A stretch of DNA of 64,000 nucleotides from Endomychus coccineus (taxonomy: Eukaryota; Arthropoda; Insecta; Coleoptera; Endomychidae): contig OY294067.1 of the NCBI GenBank assembly GCA_958510875.1, forward strand, positions 259,471,736 to 259,535,735. Reading direction: 5' to 3'. Numbering within the stretch: position 1 is the first letter of the stretch; each line of letters opens with the position of its first letter. This document shows positions 34,278 to 45,203 of the stretch, piece after piece. The notes beneath the pieces are model-generated. The model saw nothing but the letters and a program-made list of their open reading frames with translations. It was not told where the DNA came from and made no database searches. Both the position numbers and the translations under genes were made by a program.

Positions 34278-35307
34278 GAAACATATGTTATTTTTGTACC
34301 GTCTTCATGTCTTCCTTTATTTATTACATTCTTTATCATTATATATTATATATTATGTTTATACGACTGGTATAACATTTATTCTCAATCCTATTTTATT
34401 ACCGGCGGATTTTATTTCCATTTTTTCTTATTTCTAAAATCGTTGAAAAGCCCTAGAGCAAAAATTCCTTCACCATAGTATTCTTCATCGAATTTCAAGC
34501 AACTTTGATGTCCGGATGTCCGTTTACACGATAACTAAGAAACAATTGATATTAACGTTTGTATAGCGTTATAGCATATCTAAATCCTCTGATACGAGTT
34601 TGAATTTTCATGCCAGTTAATTTGGAGGATCATATCTAGTTTGTGTTGAAATTTCAAATGAATTGCATTTGTCATTTGGCTGCTACACAAAAATATACAT
34701 TGTATCGTCATATAACTCGATTCAAGAGAGTACTCTGTTCGAAACTATCATTCCGTCTCAATGAAATATTTTGGTTATTTTACTTATTTTTTATTTTAAT
34801 AATATTTTGTATTGTAAACTACGTTAAATGCTGCATGCATTTGTTATATGATGAGCCGACCACAAAAAAGGTTCACTTATAAAATCATACTACAGTAAAA
34901 CAAATGCACAGGTGCGCTTTGCTGTTGATTAGTTAAATAAGTTATTTTTAACACATTCGAACTGTGAATTAATTGATAATTCATAGAAATTTTAGATAGT
35001 TTGTGTTTGGTTAGTTCTTCTCGTTAAAGTTCCAGAAACGAACGGAGCCAGCGAAAGGTAATAGTTTAGAGTTAAGTTTTATCTCAAATATCTGAATTTA
35101 ACTGATCGCAGCAAAACAAACCAAGATGTATCTTTTACTGTAGTCTGATAAAACCTAAGCGGAGAAAAAGGAGAAGACATTCGAGATGTCGGTTTGAAAA
35201 CTTTTCACGTCCAAGTATGATGTTATAAATAATCTAAGAATTAAATTTTAGAGAAATTCATTTAATTTGCAGCAGAATACCTTTTTAAATATCAGCATCG
35301 GACATTG
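34277..35307. other. AT-rich DNA, nothing recognised
   Basis: One 79-codon frame (34643-34882, plus) has hydrophobic residues and no motif. No repeat was recognised. Confidence 0.35.
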
Positions 35308-35653
35308 TACAGGGTGTCCCATTTTAGGTACTTTTGCGGGTTATCTCCCTTATTTTTAAAGATAGAGAGTTGCGGTTTTCGCGACACTGTGCTACTTTTT
35401 CGTAAAACTCAAGATGCCGTCAACAGAATTTTCATAGCCCTTTTAGTTTTTAAGATACAGGGCATTTCTGAAAATGTTGCATTTTGTGACCCCCCTCGTA
35501 TCTCCGTTATCCTTCAACTTATCGATAAGGTAAAATAACATTCTAGTAGTTTTTTTTTCCGTAGAATGCATTGGTGTAGATAACTTTTGTTACATATTCA
35601 CTGTTTTTGAGTTATAAAGCAAACTTATGTTTTTTTAAATGGAACATCCTGTA
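35308..35653. mobile_element. Short TIR element (TACAGGGTGTCCC type)
   Basis: It starts TACAGGGTGTCCC and ends GGAACATCCTGTA, imperfect inverted termini of a kind that is very common in insect genomes. The interior has CTTATCGATAAG at about 35518-35530, a perfect palindrome. Non-coding; the 77-codon frame at 35305-35538 lies within and is not a gene. Confidence 0.7.
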
Positions 35654-35904
35654 TATTTATAGACTATAAAATTTGTATTTTTCTTACCTTTCCAAAAATA
35701 TATGATAGTATAAACTTTTTTCCAGAAACACGCAAATAATTGACAATTTTCAGAAATTAAATACATATTTTAATAGTAGGCCATTGATATTGTTTATGAT
35801 GACAAGAAACAGAAATAAACGTCAAATCTCTATCGCATTTATGCTGTTTATTTTCGTTCTTTTGGTATCATTATTCAATAGATGTTTATCAATTTTTTTG
35901 AATA
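35654..35904. other. Short gap, nothing recognised
   Basis: About 250 bases of AT-rich DNA between the short TIR element and the transposase relic; it may contain the 5' end of that transposon. Confidence 0.3.
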
Positions 35905-36460
35905 ATGGCAGTTTACGAAAATTATGAGAAATATGATATGATGGTATGTTTTATACAGAGTAATGAAAATTCTGAATAAGCTTCGGAATTATATTTTCAA
36001 AGGTGAGTAAGCTATGAAAATCTCTATTATCATTTTAATTTTTGCTTGTTAGATATCCAGAAAGAAGGCAACCGTTTTTTGGGATATTTGCCCGTTTAAA
36101 AGCAAATTTACTTGAGCACGGATCATTTGTTCACCCGCGCCTAAAACATGTAACAAAGAGAACAGGGAAAGAAAAGAGATAGATACTTTAGGATATACAG
36201 AAGCAACACCTTCGTCCTCATGTAGAAAAATTGAGAAGGAAATTGGTGTACCAAAAACTAACGCTCACAGGATCTTGAAGAAATATAAGTATCATCTATA
36301 CAAATTTAATATACTACAACATTTGCATCCTGGCGATGCTGAGCGCCGGGCACTGTTCTGCCAGTGGTATTTGCAACAAATCGATGCTAACGATTTATTT
36401 GGCAACGCTTTGGAGTTGGGGTTTCATGTTTTATTCTGGGTAGACATATAGTTTATAGGA
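35905..36460 (+). pseudogene. IS630/mariner-like transposase, N-terminal half with intron
   Basis: The ATG at 35905 begins MAVYENYEKYDMMVCFIQSN, the opening of a widespread arthropod IS630-type transposase. Exon 1 ends at 36002. A 50-base intron, 36003-36052 (GTGAGT ... TTGTTAG), restores the frame into YPERRQPFFGIFARLKANL. KIEKEIGVPKTNAHRILKKY is the helix-turn-helix, and HLHPGDAERRALFCQWYLQQI leads to VLFWVD, the expected position of the first catalytic Asp. One stop interrupts NSE-ASELYF and another lies near 36180. Sequence after 36460 is not recognisable, so the C-terminal DDE part is gone. Confidence 0.72.
36003..36052 (+). other. Short spliceosomal intron inside the transposase relic
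   Basis: Donor GTGAGT and acceptor TTGTTAG bound 50 bases that are AT-rich and interrupt the reading frame between ELYFQR and YPERRQ, residues that are normally adjacent in this family. The size is typical of insect small introns. Confidence 0.6.
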
Positions 36461-36612
36461 TTTTTGAAGGAGGTCTTACAGCACGTAGCTACCCTCGACG
36501 CCAAAAGTCACTCCGAGCGCAACGATTTTGGTGGACTTCCGGTCGAGGATGCCATAAGTTTGAATCACTTTTTAAAACTCCATTTGATGCGGTCGTGATC
36601 ACCTTGTTCTGT

Positions 36613-36692
36613 GCTATTTTAGTCTAGAGGCTGGGACACTCAGCTCCCGCTCAGTAGGCTTGGGTTCAATTCCCAGAAACGGAATAATTGTT
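36613..36692 (+). pseudogene. tRNA-like sequence (tRNA pseudogene or SINE head)
   Basis: A box TAGTCTAGAGG at 36620 and B box GGTTCAATTCC at about 36663 both fit the Pol III consensus with tRNA-like spacing. A D stem (GTCT/GGAC) and T stem (TTGGG/CCCAG) can form. The acceptor arm pairs only in part (GCTATTT with AAACGGA), and no clean five-pair anticodon stem was found. It is therefore a decayed tRNA or the 5' head of a tRNA-derived SINE, not a functional tRNA. Confidence 0.55.
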
Positions 36693-36699
36693 TTTCTGA

Positions 36700-37405
36700 T
36701 AAAATTTACTTGAAAACTTTAATAATTTGATAGTAGTTATTTAGTTGTGGAAACATAATAGAATAAGTAATTTACTTCATTATCTTCACCCAAATGCGAA
36801 GATTATTTTATAGAATGTGAAATAATGATATAAAATCAGTAAACAAATCATATGTTTTGCGAAGAGTAACTAGACCACGTACACTATTTATCTATTCTCC
36901 AAGCGGCAAAACTAGCTAATTATTATATTTTTCATCACAGTGCTAAATGCAATCAAACTCATTGAGGTTGCCGAAACTGAGCTTGAGGGAAGATTTGCGT
37001 CTAGTAATCTAAGTGAATCAACAATTTGTACTTTGATTTTTCATTTTACTTGTCACTATTACAGTCAGATGACAGTGTAAATCTTCTACTAGAACTACGT
37101 CGCTGATTAGTCTGAATTATTCCTCTCCTTGAGTCCTTAGCAGACTCAATATCACTGCAATAATCTGGAGTCCTCTTTCTATTACTTATATAAATGTCAT
37201 TCAAAGAGTGGAGAACTGATTTTTAAAGATTCTCGCTTATGAAGATAACACCAATAATTAACAGTGATTCTTTCATACGTAGGTGTTGGCAATCACCAGA
37301 TTGACTGATATATGTTTTATAATTAATCTAAAAATCTTTATGTTAACCACTCGACAGTTATGTTGATGCTCCAGATTTTTTGTCTCTAATTATTTTTAAC
37401 GTACC
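36700..37405. other. Nothing recognised
   Basis: AT-rich sequence between the tRNA-like site and the pogo-like TIR. If 36613 is a SINE head, its body may run into this stretch, but I could not define an end. Confidence 0.3.
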
Positions 37406-37440
37406 TAAGGTAACTGTTCCAATTACAGACAGTGTTCCAT
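37406..37440. repeat. Left TIR of pogo-like element
   Basis: TAAGGTAACTGTTCCAATTA then CAGACAGTG. Pairs with 40926-40960. Confidence 0.8.
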
Positions 37441-38075
37441 ATACTGACACTTCCGGCCATTATCAACAAAAATAAGAAATGTGGTTGTATTACACTTATG
37501 AATTTGACAACATCAGGTACATATGAGTTTCAACTTCACAGAGACAAGTGAAATTTTGAAATAACCGCCAGAGAAACTGACAGCTGTCTTCTATTAGGAG
37601 TGCTTCCCGCCATTTCCAGGTGAGAGCTCGTGTGGTTAGACAACATCATTAGAACGTGGGTGTAGTTTGTGTGCATGTTACCTAATCAGCATTTGTACTT
37701 CCTTGTTACTATTCTTTGAGTAGAATAATTGTTTTCTTCCTGAACGTTGAGAAGAATATCAGGATTTGAAACAAAATTAGTGTCACTAATAGGTACACCT
37801 ACCTATCGCATCATGTACCAAATACTGACAATACTGTCAGTGACTGGTACCATGTGTGAAAACATTAGCTGTCTTCGTTGATTTGTACGAGTTACTGTAT
37901 TTTCTGTTTCTATCGTCATTTAATTTCATAATTTTGTGGTTGACCTATGTACCATTTACTGACATAACGATTTCATTGCTATTGGCGCTCTATAACTTGA
38001 TTTATGTGGCTGTCGGTATCTAGGACATTCATTAGTCAGTAATTGGTACAACTTTTTTTTTGTTTTTTTAGAAAA

Positions 38076-40646
38076 ATGGCTCGTCGACTTCAATATTCGG
38101 AAGAGCAAATGCAAAAAGCTTTAGCAGCTGTTGCTGATGGCATGAAAGTTTTCACTGCTAGTAAAACATTCGGTGTTCCAAAAACAACGCTTCTATACAA
38201 ATCGACAGGTGTTTATCCGATAGAAAGAAAAATTGGCCCCGAAACTGTTCTTTCGACAAAAGAGGAAACTTTATTGGTGCGGTGCGGCAGGCACTGATAT
38301 GAAGCCTTCCTGCGCAGACATCCAGAAGTCAGTTTAAGAACATCTCAAAATCTGACACACAGTCGAGCATCTATTTCGGAGCAAAAAATAAGACAATGGT
38401 TTTCGGATATTGGAAAACATTTTAAACAAAATAATCTTATCCTTCCAGAGTTTACAATTGTAATGAAACAGCCTTTTTCCTGAGCCCAAAAGAAAACAAA
38501 GTTATCGTCAAAAAGGGAGAAAAGGCTGTCTATAATTTCATAAACAACGACGAAAAGGAATGCTTGACTACATTGATTTGTGGCAATACCAAGGGCTTGT
38601 TGGCACCCCCAATGGTTATGTTTTCATACAAAAGGATATCCAACCATATAATAAGAAACATGCCAGCAGATTGGGCAGTTGGTCGCTCAGAAAGTGGATG
38701 GATGACTGCTGAAAGTTTTTACGAATACATTGCGAATATATTCCATCCATGGTTGGTAAGAAATAATATTCAACTACCAGTGGTCTTGTTCGTTGATGGA
38801 CATAGTTCGCATCTAACAATGGCTCTGAGCGATTTTTGCGTGGAAAATGGGATAGAATTAGTTGCGCTATTCCCAAATTCAACACATATCCTCCACAGCC
38901 TCTGGACGTGGCTGTTTTCCGTCCTTTGAAAGCTTCCTGGAAATCGGTTGTTCACAACTGGAGAATAGAACACAATGGTGAACGTTTGAAACGCGAACAC
39001 TTTGGGTCAATCCTAAATAGAGCACTTGCCATCGTTGACTTTGAAAAAATTCTACCAAATGGTTTTCGTACGTGTGGATTGCATCCCTTTACTCCCGATG
39101 CCATCAAATATGAGAGAATTATAAAATCGCAAGAACAAGTGAAAACAGTAGAGCAAGAACAAGAAAATGTAGACAGTGTGTTGGAACACTTGAAATTTTT
39201 TGAAGCACAGCAGAATGCAGAAACTTTAATATCATTCCAAAATTCGCCAGACTTGTGGACGGGAGATTTGGAGGATAAAAATTTATTTCACTTCTGGCAG
39301 AAGCTGAAATTGGAAGTTCAAAGTAGAAACGATACAAATCATACGCCGGACACGGGAACAGAAACAGACGAAATTATACTGAATCCTGGCGATGATGTGG
39401 AATGGGTAAACCAAATTCTGGGAGACAATCATTCAGTGGAATTATTAATAGTTAATAACAACTCTGAACCAGAAAACCACACACCAACCACTGCGAATGA
39501 ACTGTTACATATGGATGAGAATACAAACTTGAATAATGCCCAACTGAATGTTGCGAACGAAAATGATAACTCTGAACCAGAAAACCACACACCTACTACT
39601 GCGAATGAACTGTTACATATGTAAGAGTACAAACTTGAATAATGCCCAACTGAATGTTGCGAACGAAAATGATAACTCTGAACCAGAAAACCACACACCT
39701 ACTACTGCGAATTAACTGTTACATATGGATGAGAATAGAAACTTGAATAATGCCGAACTGAATGTTGCGAACGAAAATGAACTTTTTATGATAACACAGG
39801 ATGAGATAGATGAGATTCTTCCAATTACATAGAGAACAACGAACCAATCACTTCAATGATAAATTTATCCCAAACAGCAACTGAGGCATTGATACAGCCT
39901 GAGGAAGCTCGTGAAATATCGAAACCAGAGTGTGACATTGATGGTACCACAACCAAAAAATGTGTGGTGCCGGTTGATATTCCGTCAACATTCAAATCTA
40001 GTTTATTCTGGCCAACACCAAAGTTAAATATTTCCAAACCAAAACTAAAGTTACCTTCTGTGGCTACTTCAGATTCAAGGAGGCAGTACCATCAGAAGAA
40101 AGAAGCAGAAAAGCAACGGCAACTTCAGGAAAAGGAAGCAAGAAAACGGAAACGAGAAGAAAAGGCTAATGAAAAAGCAAACAAAAGTAAAAAGCGAATA
40201 AGAAGGAAAAAATGGACACTAAGGAAAAAAACACCCAATCAAGAGAAGAAAAAGGAAAAACGCAATCAAATGAAGAAAATACTGTAAATGACAGTTATCT
40301 AAGTGAAGAGGAGGAAAACAGTAACTCGGAAAATGAAAATGAAGATTCTGTTAATATAAATCATACCGGTAAGGTTGAAATTTGTCAGAACGATATAAAA
40401 GAAAACAGCTATGTTGTTGTATGTTACGATAACCAATATTATCCAGGCATAATCGTAGAATTAGATGGAGATGATGTACGAGTGAAGACAATGGTCAGGA
40501 GTGAACCCACAGGATGGAAATGGCCAACACCTGATGACGTTATATGGTACTCAAGATCTGATTTGATGGAGATAATTGAACAACCTAACTTCGCAGCAGT
40601 CAACAAAAGAGGAGTTTTTCACGTTCCTGAGATGCAGAAGTATTAA
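38076..40646 (+). pseudogene. pogo-like transposase (psq HTH + DDE_1 + charged tail), broken
   Basis: An upstream pyrimidine tract ending in TTTTTTTAG just before the ATG looks like a splice acceptor. From the ATG at 38076, residues 1-45 (ARRLQYSEEQMQKALAAVAD, GVPKTTLLY) are a psq-type helix-turn-helix. After a frameshift near 38285 come LRRHPEVSLRTSQNL and KIRQWFSDI. The DDE_1 core follows at 38564-38885 (GWMTAESFYEYI, VLFVDGHSSHLT, the second catalytic Asp). Another frameshift near 38885 leads to PQPLDVAVFRPLKASWKS with the third Asp, then CGLHPFTPDAI. A long acidic/basic tail follows: a 36-residue repeat at 39457-39780, KSSLFWPTPK, a KRKREEK-rich coiled-coil-like stretch, and a C-terminal VVVCYDNQYYPGIIVELDG module to 40646. 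At least five frameshifts or stops, so it is dead but rather young. Confidence 0.85.
39457..39780 (+). repeat. 108-bp (36-aa) minisatellite inside the transposase
   Basis: Three copies start near 39457, 39565 and 39671 (the shared word TCTGAACCAG is at 39463, 39571 and 39677), encoding NSEPENHTPTTANELLHM followed by DENTNLNNAQLNVANEND. The first spacing is 108 bp; the second is 106 bp because copy 2 lost two bases, which shifts the frame and makes a TAA right after LLHM. Copy 3 has its own stop (GAATTAACTG). The array expanded in frame before decay. Confidence 0.85.
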
Positions 40647-40925
40647 ATATTCCCTTGTTATCGAGATATAACCATTTTAAGTCCCAGTGTCTTTGTTCGG
40701 GACATCCAAATGTCAGTAAATAGGACAAGTGAATTTGTTTAATGTCAGTATATGGGACAATGGATATTTTTTGTCTGTGAATTGTATTCAGGAATATAAT
40801 GCTACTTTTTTATTGATTTATTTATTAAAAATCCCAAATGAATAGTCTGAAGTTTCAAATAGAGAAGCATTTTTGAGAAACGCATTAATTGTTCTAGAGA
40901 TAATAATTCCCATGTCTTACCACTG

Positions 40926-40960
40926 TGCTTCAGGTGTCAGTAATTGAGACAGTTACCTTA
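40926..40960. repeat. Right TIR of pogo-like element
   Basis: GTCAGTAATTGAGACAGTTA then CCTTA, the inverted partner of 37406-37440. Confidence 0.8.
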
Positions 40961-42348
40961 TCAGAAGTGTGAGAGAAAACAACATTTTCGTACTACCCTT
41001 CTGTCATACTAATTCTGCTTCAAATTCTTCTATTTGTAGAATATTGGGGTCATATAATGTAGAGTTCACAAATTCTAATATCGACTTTTCAAATAGTTCT
41101 GTCTGTTATTAGAAATAAATTCTTCGAAATTAATTAGCAAAATCATATTTCAATTGTGATGGATAGATTTTTGATGTACAATTAATATAAGATGAAGAAA
41201 ATGTGTAAATTTCTGATTGATCTTCTGGCATACAGCTTTCACTATGTATATGAATACTTTTTATGGAAAAATATCTTTCTTACTTGTAGACTATATAGAC
41301 CATCAGAATTGTATTCTAAACAAACTTAAGTCCGTAAAATAGGACATTACTAACAGGGAAATAAACTTGATTAACATACGTATAATGAAATTATCTCAGC
41401 AGCCTTGATGACTGTATTGCAAGAAACTAAAGCGGATATCTTTGATGTGTTATAATTGCACTAAAATAATTAAGTCATTAAAACAGAAAATATCGAACAG
41501 GAAGATTGAGATTTTTCTGGTCTCTATAACTGTGCTATCGGTATTTTTGAAAACGCATCTTGTCTTAATCGTGCAATTTTTAAATACAGTAGGTAATCGA
41601 CTTAACTGTATGGGATACAGTTACACTGTAATGGTTATTAGGCGAAAATAATTACAACATAGGTAGTTGCCCATTTCCGAGTTCAGCTCTTCCGTTTGTT
41701 TCAGAACAAATTCGATTCTAGTATTCACCAATTAGTAATAACCAGATAATAGTAGAATGAGCACATATTATGAGGAATATGTTCAATAGAAAGATACTGC
41801 AAACGACGAGAATACTGAAATAATCCTATCGAAATCTTAATGCAAGTTCAAATTCATATTCCCAGCATTTCAGATATTAATTGATTCCTAATCTCCGTGG
41901 AGAACACCAAAGAAACCATATAAAATAAACTTCATTCGTACTTCCCAGTCCAGGCAATAACCTCCAGATACAAAAGTTTTAGTTCTAGGAAGGAGGATCA
42001 CTTACTCGAATACATATACTTATTTATATTAGGTATAATATATTTACTGATCTAGAACTAAATACAAAAATATTATGATTTGCATTCATTTTATGCCCAG
42101 AAAATTGAATGACCTCTGAACGCAACTTCCTTGTCTCAAAATATTTGAGTAAACTCCTTTCGTTTGAAGTCCAATTGTGACTATGATAATTATTTGTTAA
42201 TTTGTTTCCATCTTCCTCTTCAAAAATCTGCACTTGAGATTCCTATCAGTTATTACTTCCTCCAATGTACGTATTATAGTGTGAGGGAGGTATGGCTTAT
42301 ATCCGTTTAGAGCATTCCTGAATCGATCCGACTATTTTTGACGTAATG
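40961..42348. other. AT-rich DNA, nothing recognised
   Basis: Two frames of 69 codons lack motifs. No repeat seen. Confidence 0.35.
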
Positions 42349-42400
42349 TGTTCGTGTGTGTGTGTGTGCGCGCGCGCATGAGCGTACGTGCGCGCGTTAC
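42349..42400. repeat. (GT)n(GC)n alternating purine-pyrimidine tract
   Basis: TTCGTGTGTGTGTGTGTGCG, then CGCGCGCATGAGCG and TACGTGCGCGCG give nearly 50 bases of strict alternation. Such a tract is a strong Z-DNA-forming candidate and mutable microsatellite. Confidence 0.9.
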
Positions 42401-44635
42401 CCATTGTGGAGATAATTGCTCCGTTTCTATTGGTGGTATAGATTAGGAATTTCGAAAATCACTTTAAAGTGGTGAGAATAAGAACTGTATTGGTTTTGGG
42501 CACGGCAGCCTCGTTTTGTGTGATATTTTCATCCATCTTCAGTTTTTCAGATGGAATTATAGTATTTTATTCAAAAATAATGTCAACCGTGTTTTTGTAG
42601 CTATAAATATATATTACACGCATATATGTAATGAAATTCTCATTCTAAGATTCAAGTAACGTCATCGAAGTGTGATGTTGCAGTCGATTTTCTGTGTTCA
42701 TTCTGTATTGTAATAGTGTAAATAGTTGAGCTTTCAAAATAAATGGAGGCTAAAATAGTTTCGAAACAATCACAATAATACACTAGTGACTTTTAGAGTT
42801 CCTTTAAGAAATGCTGTATTAACGAAATAATGGATGGGAATCATTATGCTACGTTAAAACTTAATTCCAACTACTGCTGACCGTTTTTGTAGTTACAACT
42901 TTAAAAATAATGATTATTCATGACCCGGTCTGGGAACAAATCGCAAATAGCTGATGCTCTGTTCACAGGTGGTGATCAAAAAGCACAATTCCGCAGAGCA
43001 AGTTGCTGTTTCATGAACTTCACATTTATCTAATGATTAGATCTCAGCTTCAAATGATCATTTTATTGTAAATTACTACGAAAATCATTACCTACCGACT
43101 TGTTTTATCAAATTAGAAGTATGAATGAATCTTTTGCATGTTACAATATGGATAACTTCACATAACACTGCCCTTCAGTTCCAGCTTCAGAAAGTATTTT
43201 TCGAGGAAGTTCGATATACAATGTTTTTTTTTCTTGTTTAGATTCATTACATACAGTTACTTTTTTTCTTCGAACATGCGGTATGCACTACAAATGTTTG
43301 GGAATTAAATCATTTAAGATTACAAATAATTTGTATTATTTTATATAATAAGTGAAGAACACAATTTTGTTTGTAACCCAATATATCATATAACGATGCT
43401 TCGAATATGCAACAGCACATGACACCCTTTTGATTATTCTATAAGGAGAAGATGTTGAAACTATCAACGACAATTTGCGTTTCAATGTAACATAGATTAT
43501 AATATAACGTATTTAATTAGCGGATTCTGAGTCATTTCCAATATACGTTCATATAATCTTTCACATTTGACTCGCAGGAGTGCTATTTTGTTAACAAAAG
43601 TAAGAAAGTCACATGATTAATTGATCACAGTTCATTTGTATGAAATATGTGAGGAAACATGTTTTCAAAATCTTAACTTACTTAGACAACTTTCAAAATT
43701 TACTGGATATCTTAAAACTGACCAGAAACAACGAATTTTATTTAAAAAAAATCTATTCAAATAGTTATTAGCATTTTGATTTCTGAAAGATTTAAAATAT
43801 TCTTGGAAATTGGCCCATCAAAATTATCAACTTATTCAAATAAACAAGTCATTATTTTATTACTACCAAAAATATATTCAACGGAACCGCTATCTGATCA
43901 CATAATAATAAAATACTTAATTAATTACTTTCCCACCGATAACAAATTCACAAGATTACGACAAATTTAGTCCACTATCAAAATGTACAGTGATTAACTT
44001 TCGTTCAACAACACATCTTTCTCAATCAAACAGTTCGTTATTCCCCACCTCCTTATAAATAATCACATAAATCATTTTATTATAAAGAACGTGACGCAAA
44101 ATAGTTTATAATTAGATTTTTCATCAATGCTTGACTTAACACTTAACACGTAACCTCTCTGGAAGCTTAGCTCATGTGATTCAGCTTTTGGGAATATTAT
44201 CTATTATTAATTTGTATTATTTGAGACCGATCACATAGCACTGTGACGTAAAAAGTACATGAGATACGAAACATCAAACCCGTTGAAAATATCATGCTCT
44301 TTATTATTAACAACAAATGGGTTAAAAACATGATTTGTCGATTAAATACATAATGCATAAATAATTTACAATCAAGTTATTATTTTCTATTTAATTGAAT
44401 GTAATTCAATCAAAAAAATTATGTTATTTGTCTCTATGCTTATAATTACTTTTACATATTAATGAATATGTGATAATTAATTAATATACATTACAAAATA
44501 GCGCAAGTTAATTAATATTGTGATAACTACCAGGCTCAGCTATTAAAACTGTATTTATAGAATTATTTCTACATTCGTTTAATTTCGATTTAATTATAGA
44601 GTTTTTATTCGCAAAAAATCTTTGATATTTCAATT
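42401..44635. other. AT-rich DNA, nothing recognised
   Basis: Strongly AT-rich between about 43.2 and 44.6 kb. No convincing frame, RNA gene or repeat. Confidence 0.4.
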
Positions 44636-44639
44636 CAAC

Positions 44640-45000
44640 TCAATGCTTATTGATGAAACATGATATCGGCAAGTTGACTACCTCAGCTGTTCTTGTAGAT
44701 CATCATACTTCGCAGGAATCTTTCAACGCATTTTCGCAAATTTATATAGCTATAATATTGGCTTGGAGCCCCTGAATCTTAGCTTGAGCAATAGCATACA
44801 TCTTTAATGTGGCCCCAACGAAAAAATCTAACGTTGTTAGATAGTGCGATGTAGGTGGACAATTGGAATCTCCAAATGAAGAAAGGAAACGATCCATATT
44901 GTACCAATATCTAATCAACAAACGTACGACGTTGTCCGTGGTCTGCCGGCTTTTATTCTTGTTTCAATTCAGCCTTGTGAGCCTCTAGGCCAAGATTTTT
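44640..45000 (-). pseudogene. IS630-like transposase C-terminal relic
   Basis: On the minus strand at about 44870-44800 the sequence aligns with the conserved PPRSPDLTPLDFFLWG box and reads PPTSHYLTTLDFF, then GHIKDVCYCSS in a shifted frame. The tail reads IYKNS.GSQLADIMFH, as at the end of this transposase type. Upstream RYWYNMDRF is a poor match to the segment before the box. The catalytic PD is replaced (SHY). No open frame above 60 codons. It is probably the same superfamily as the relics at 35.9 and 46.7 kb, but a separate copy. Confidence 0.55.
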
Positions 45001-45203
45001 GAATAAATTACTGTGCAAGCTGGTTTTCGTAATGTCTAATTGCGATGGTACAATCTTTATAAAGCCTGAGTTTTAATCAGCTGTGTTTAGGCAAGTCTTG
45101 TGAGCGATCGAGATTCGAGACCCATTGAATTATTTCACAAGAGCGACAACTAAAACGCTATAGTGGGTTATATTTAACAATTTGAGAAACTCGCAAGCCG
45201 ACT
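45001..45203. other. Short unassigned stretch
   Basis: About 200 bases between the transposase relic and the foldback; not recognised. Confidence 0.3.

Larger units (their letters stand above)
37406..40960 (+). mobile_element. pogo/Tigger-like DNA transposon with TIRs and subterminal repeats
   Basis: Left terminus TAAGGTAACTGTTCCAATTA at 37406 and the reverse complement of the right terminus, TAAGGTAACTGTCTCAATTA, match, each beginning at a TA. Length is about 3.55 kb. Both subterminal regions carry repeated words of the type TGTCAGTA.AT.GGACA, in either orientation, at about 37432, 37812, 37835, 37940, 38033 on the left and 40711, 40744, 40933 on the right; these are likely transposase-binding sites. 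A broken transposase occupies 38076-40646. Confidence 0.85.

Noticed and set aside
34164..34478. 104-codon frame with an Ile-Tyr run
   Set aside because: Produced by the (TA)n microsatellite; the rest is hydrophobic chance sequence.
36613..36692. Functional tRNA gene
   Set aside because: Acceptor arm pairs poorly and no valid anticodon stem was found; listed as tRNA-like only.
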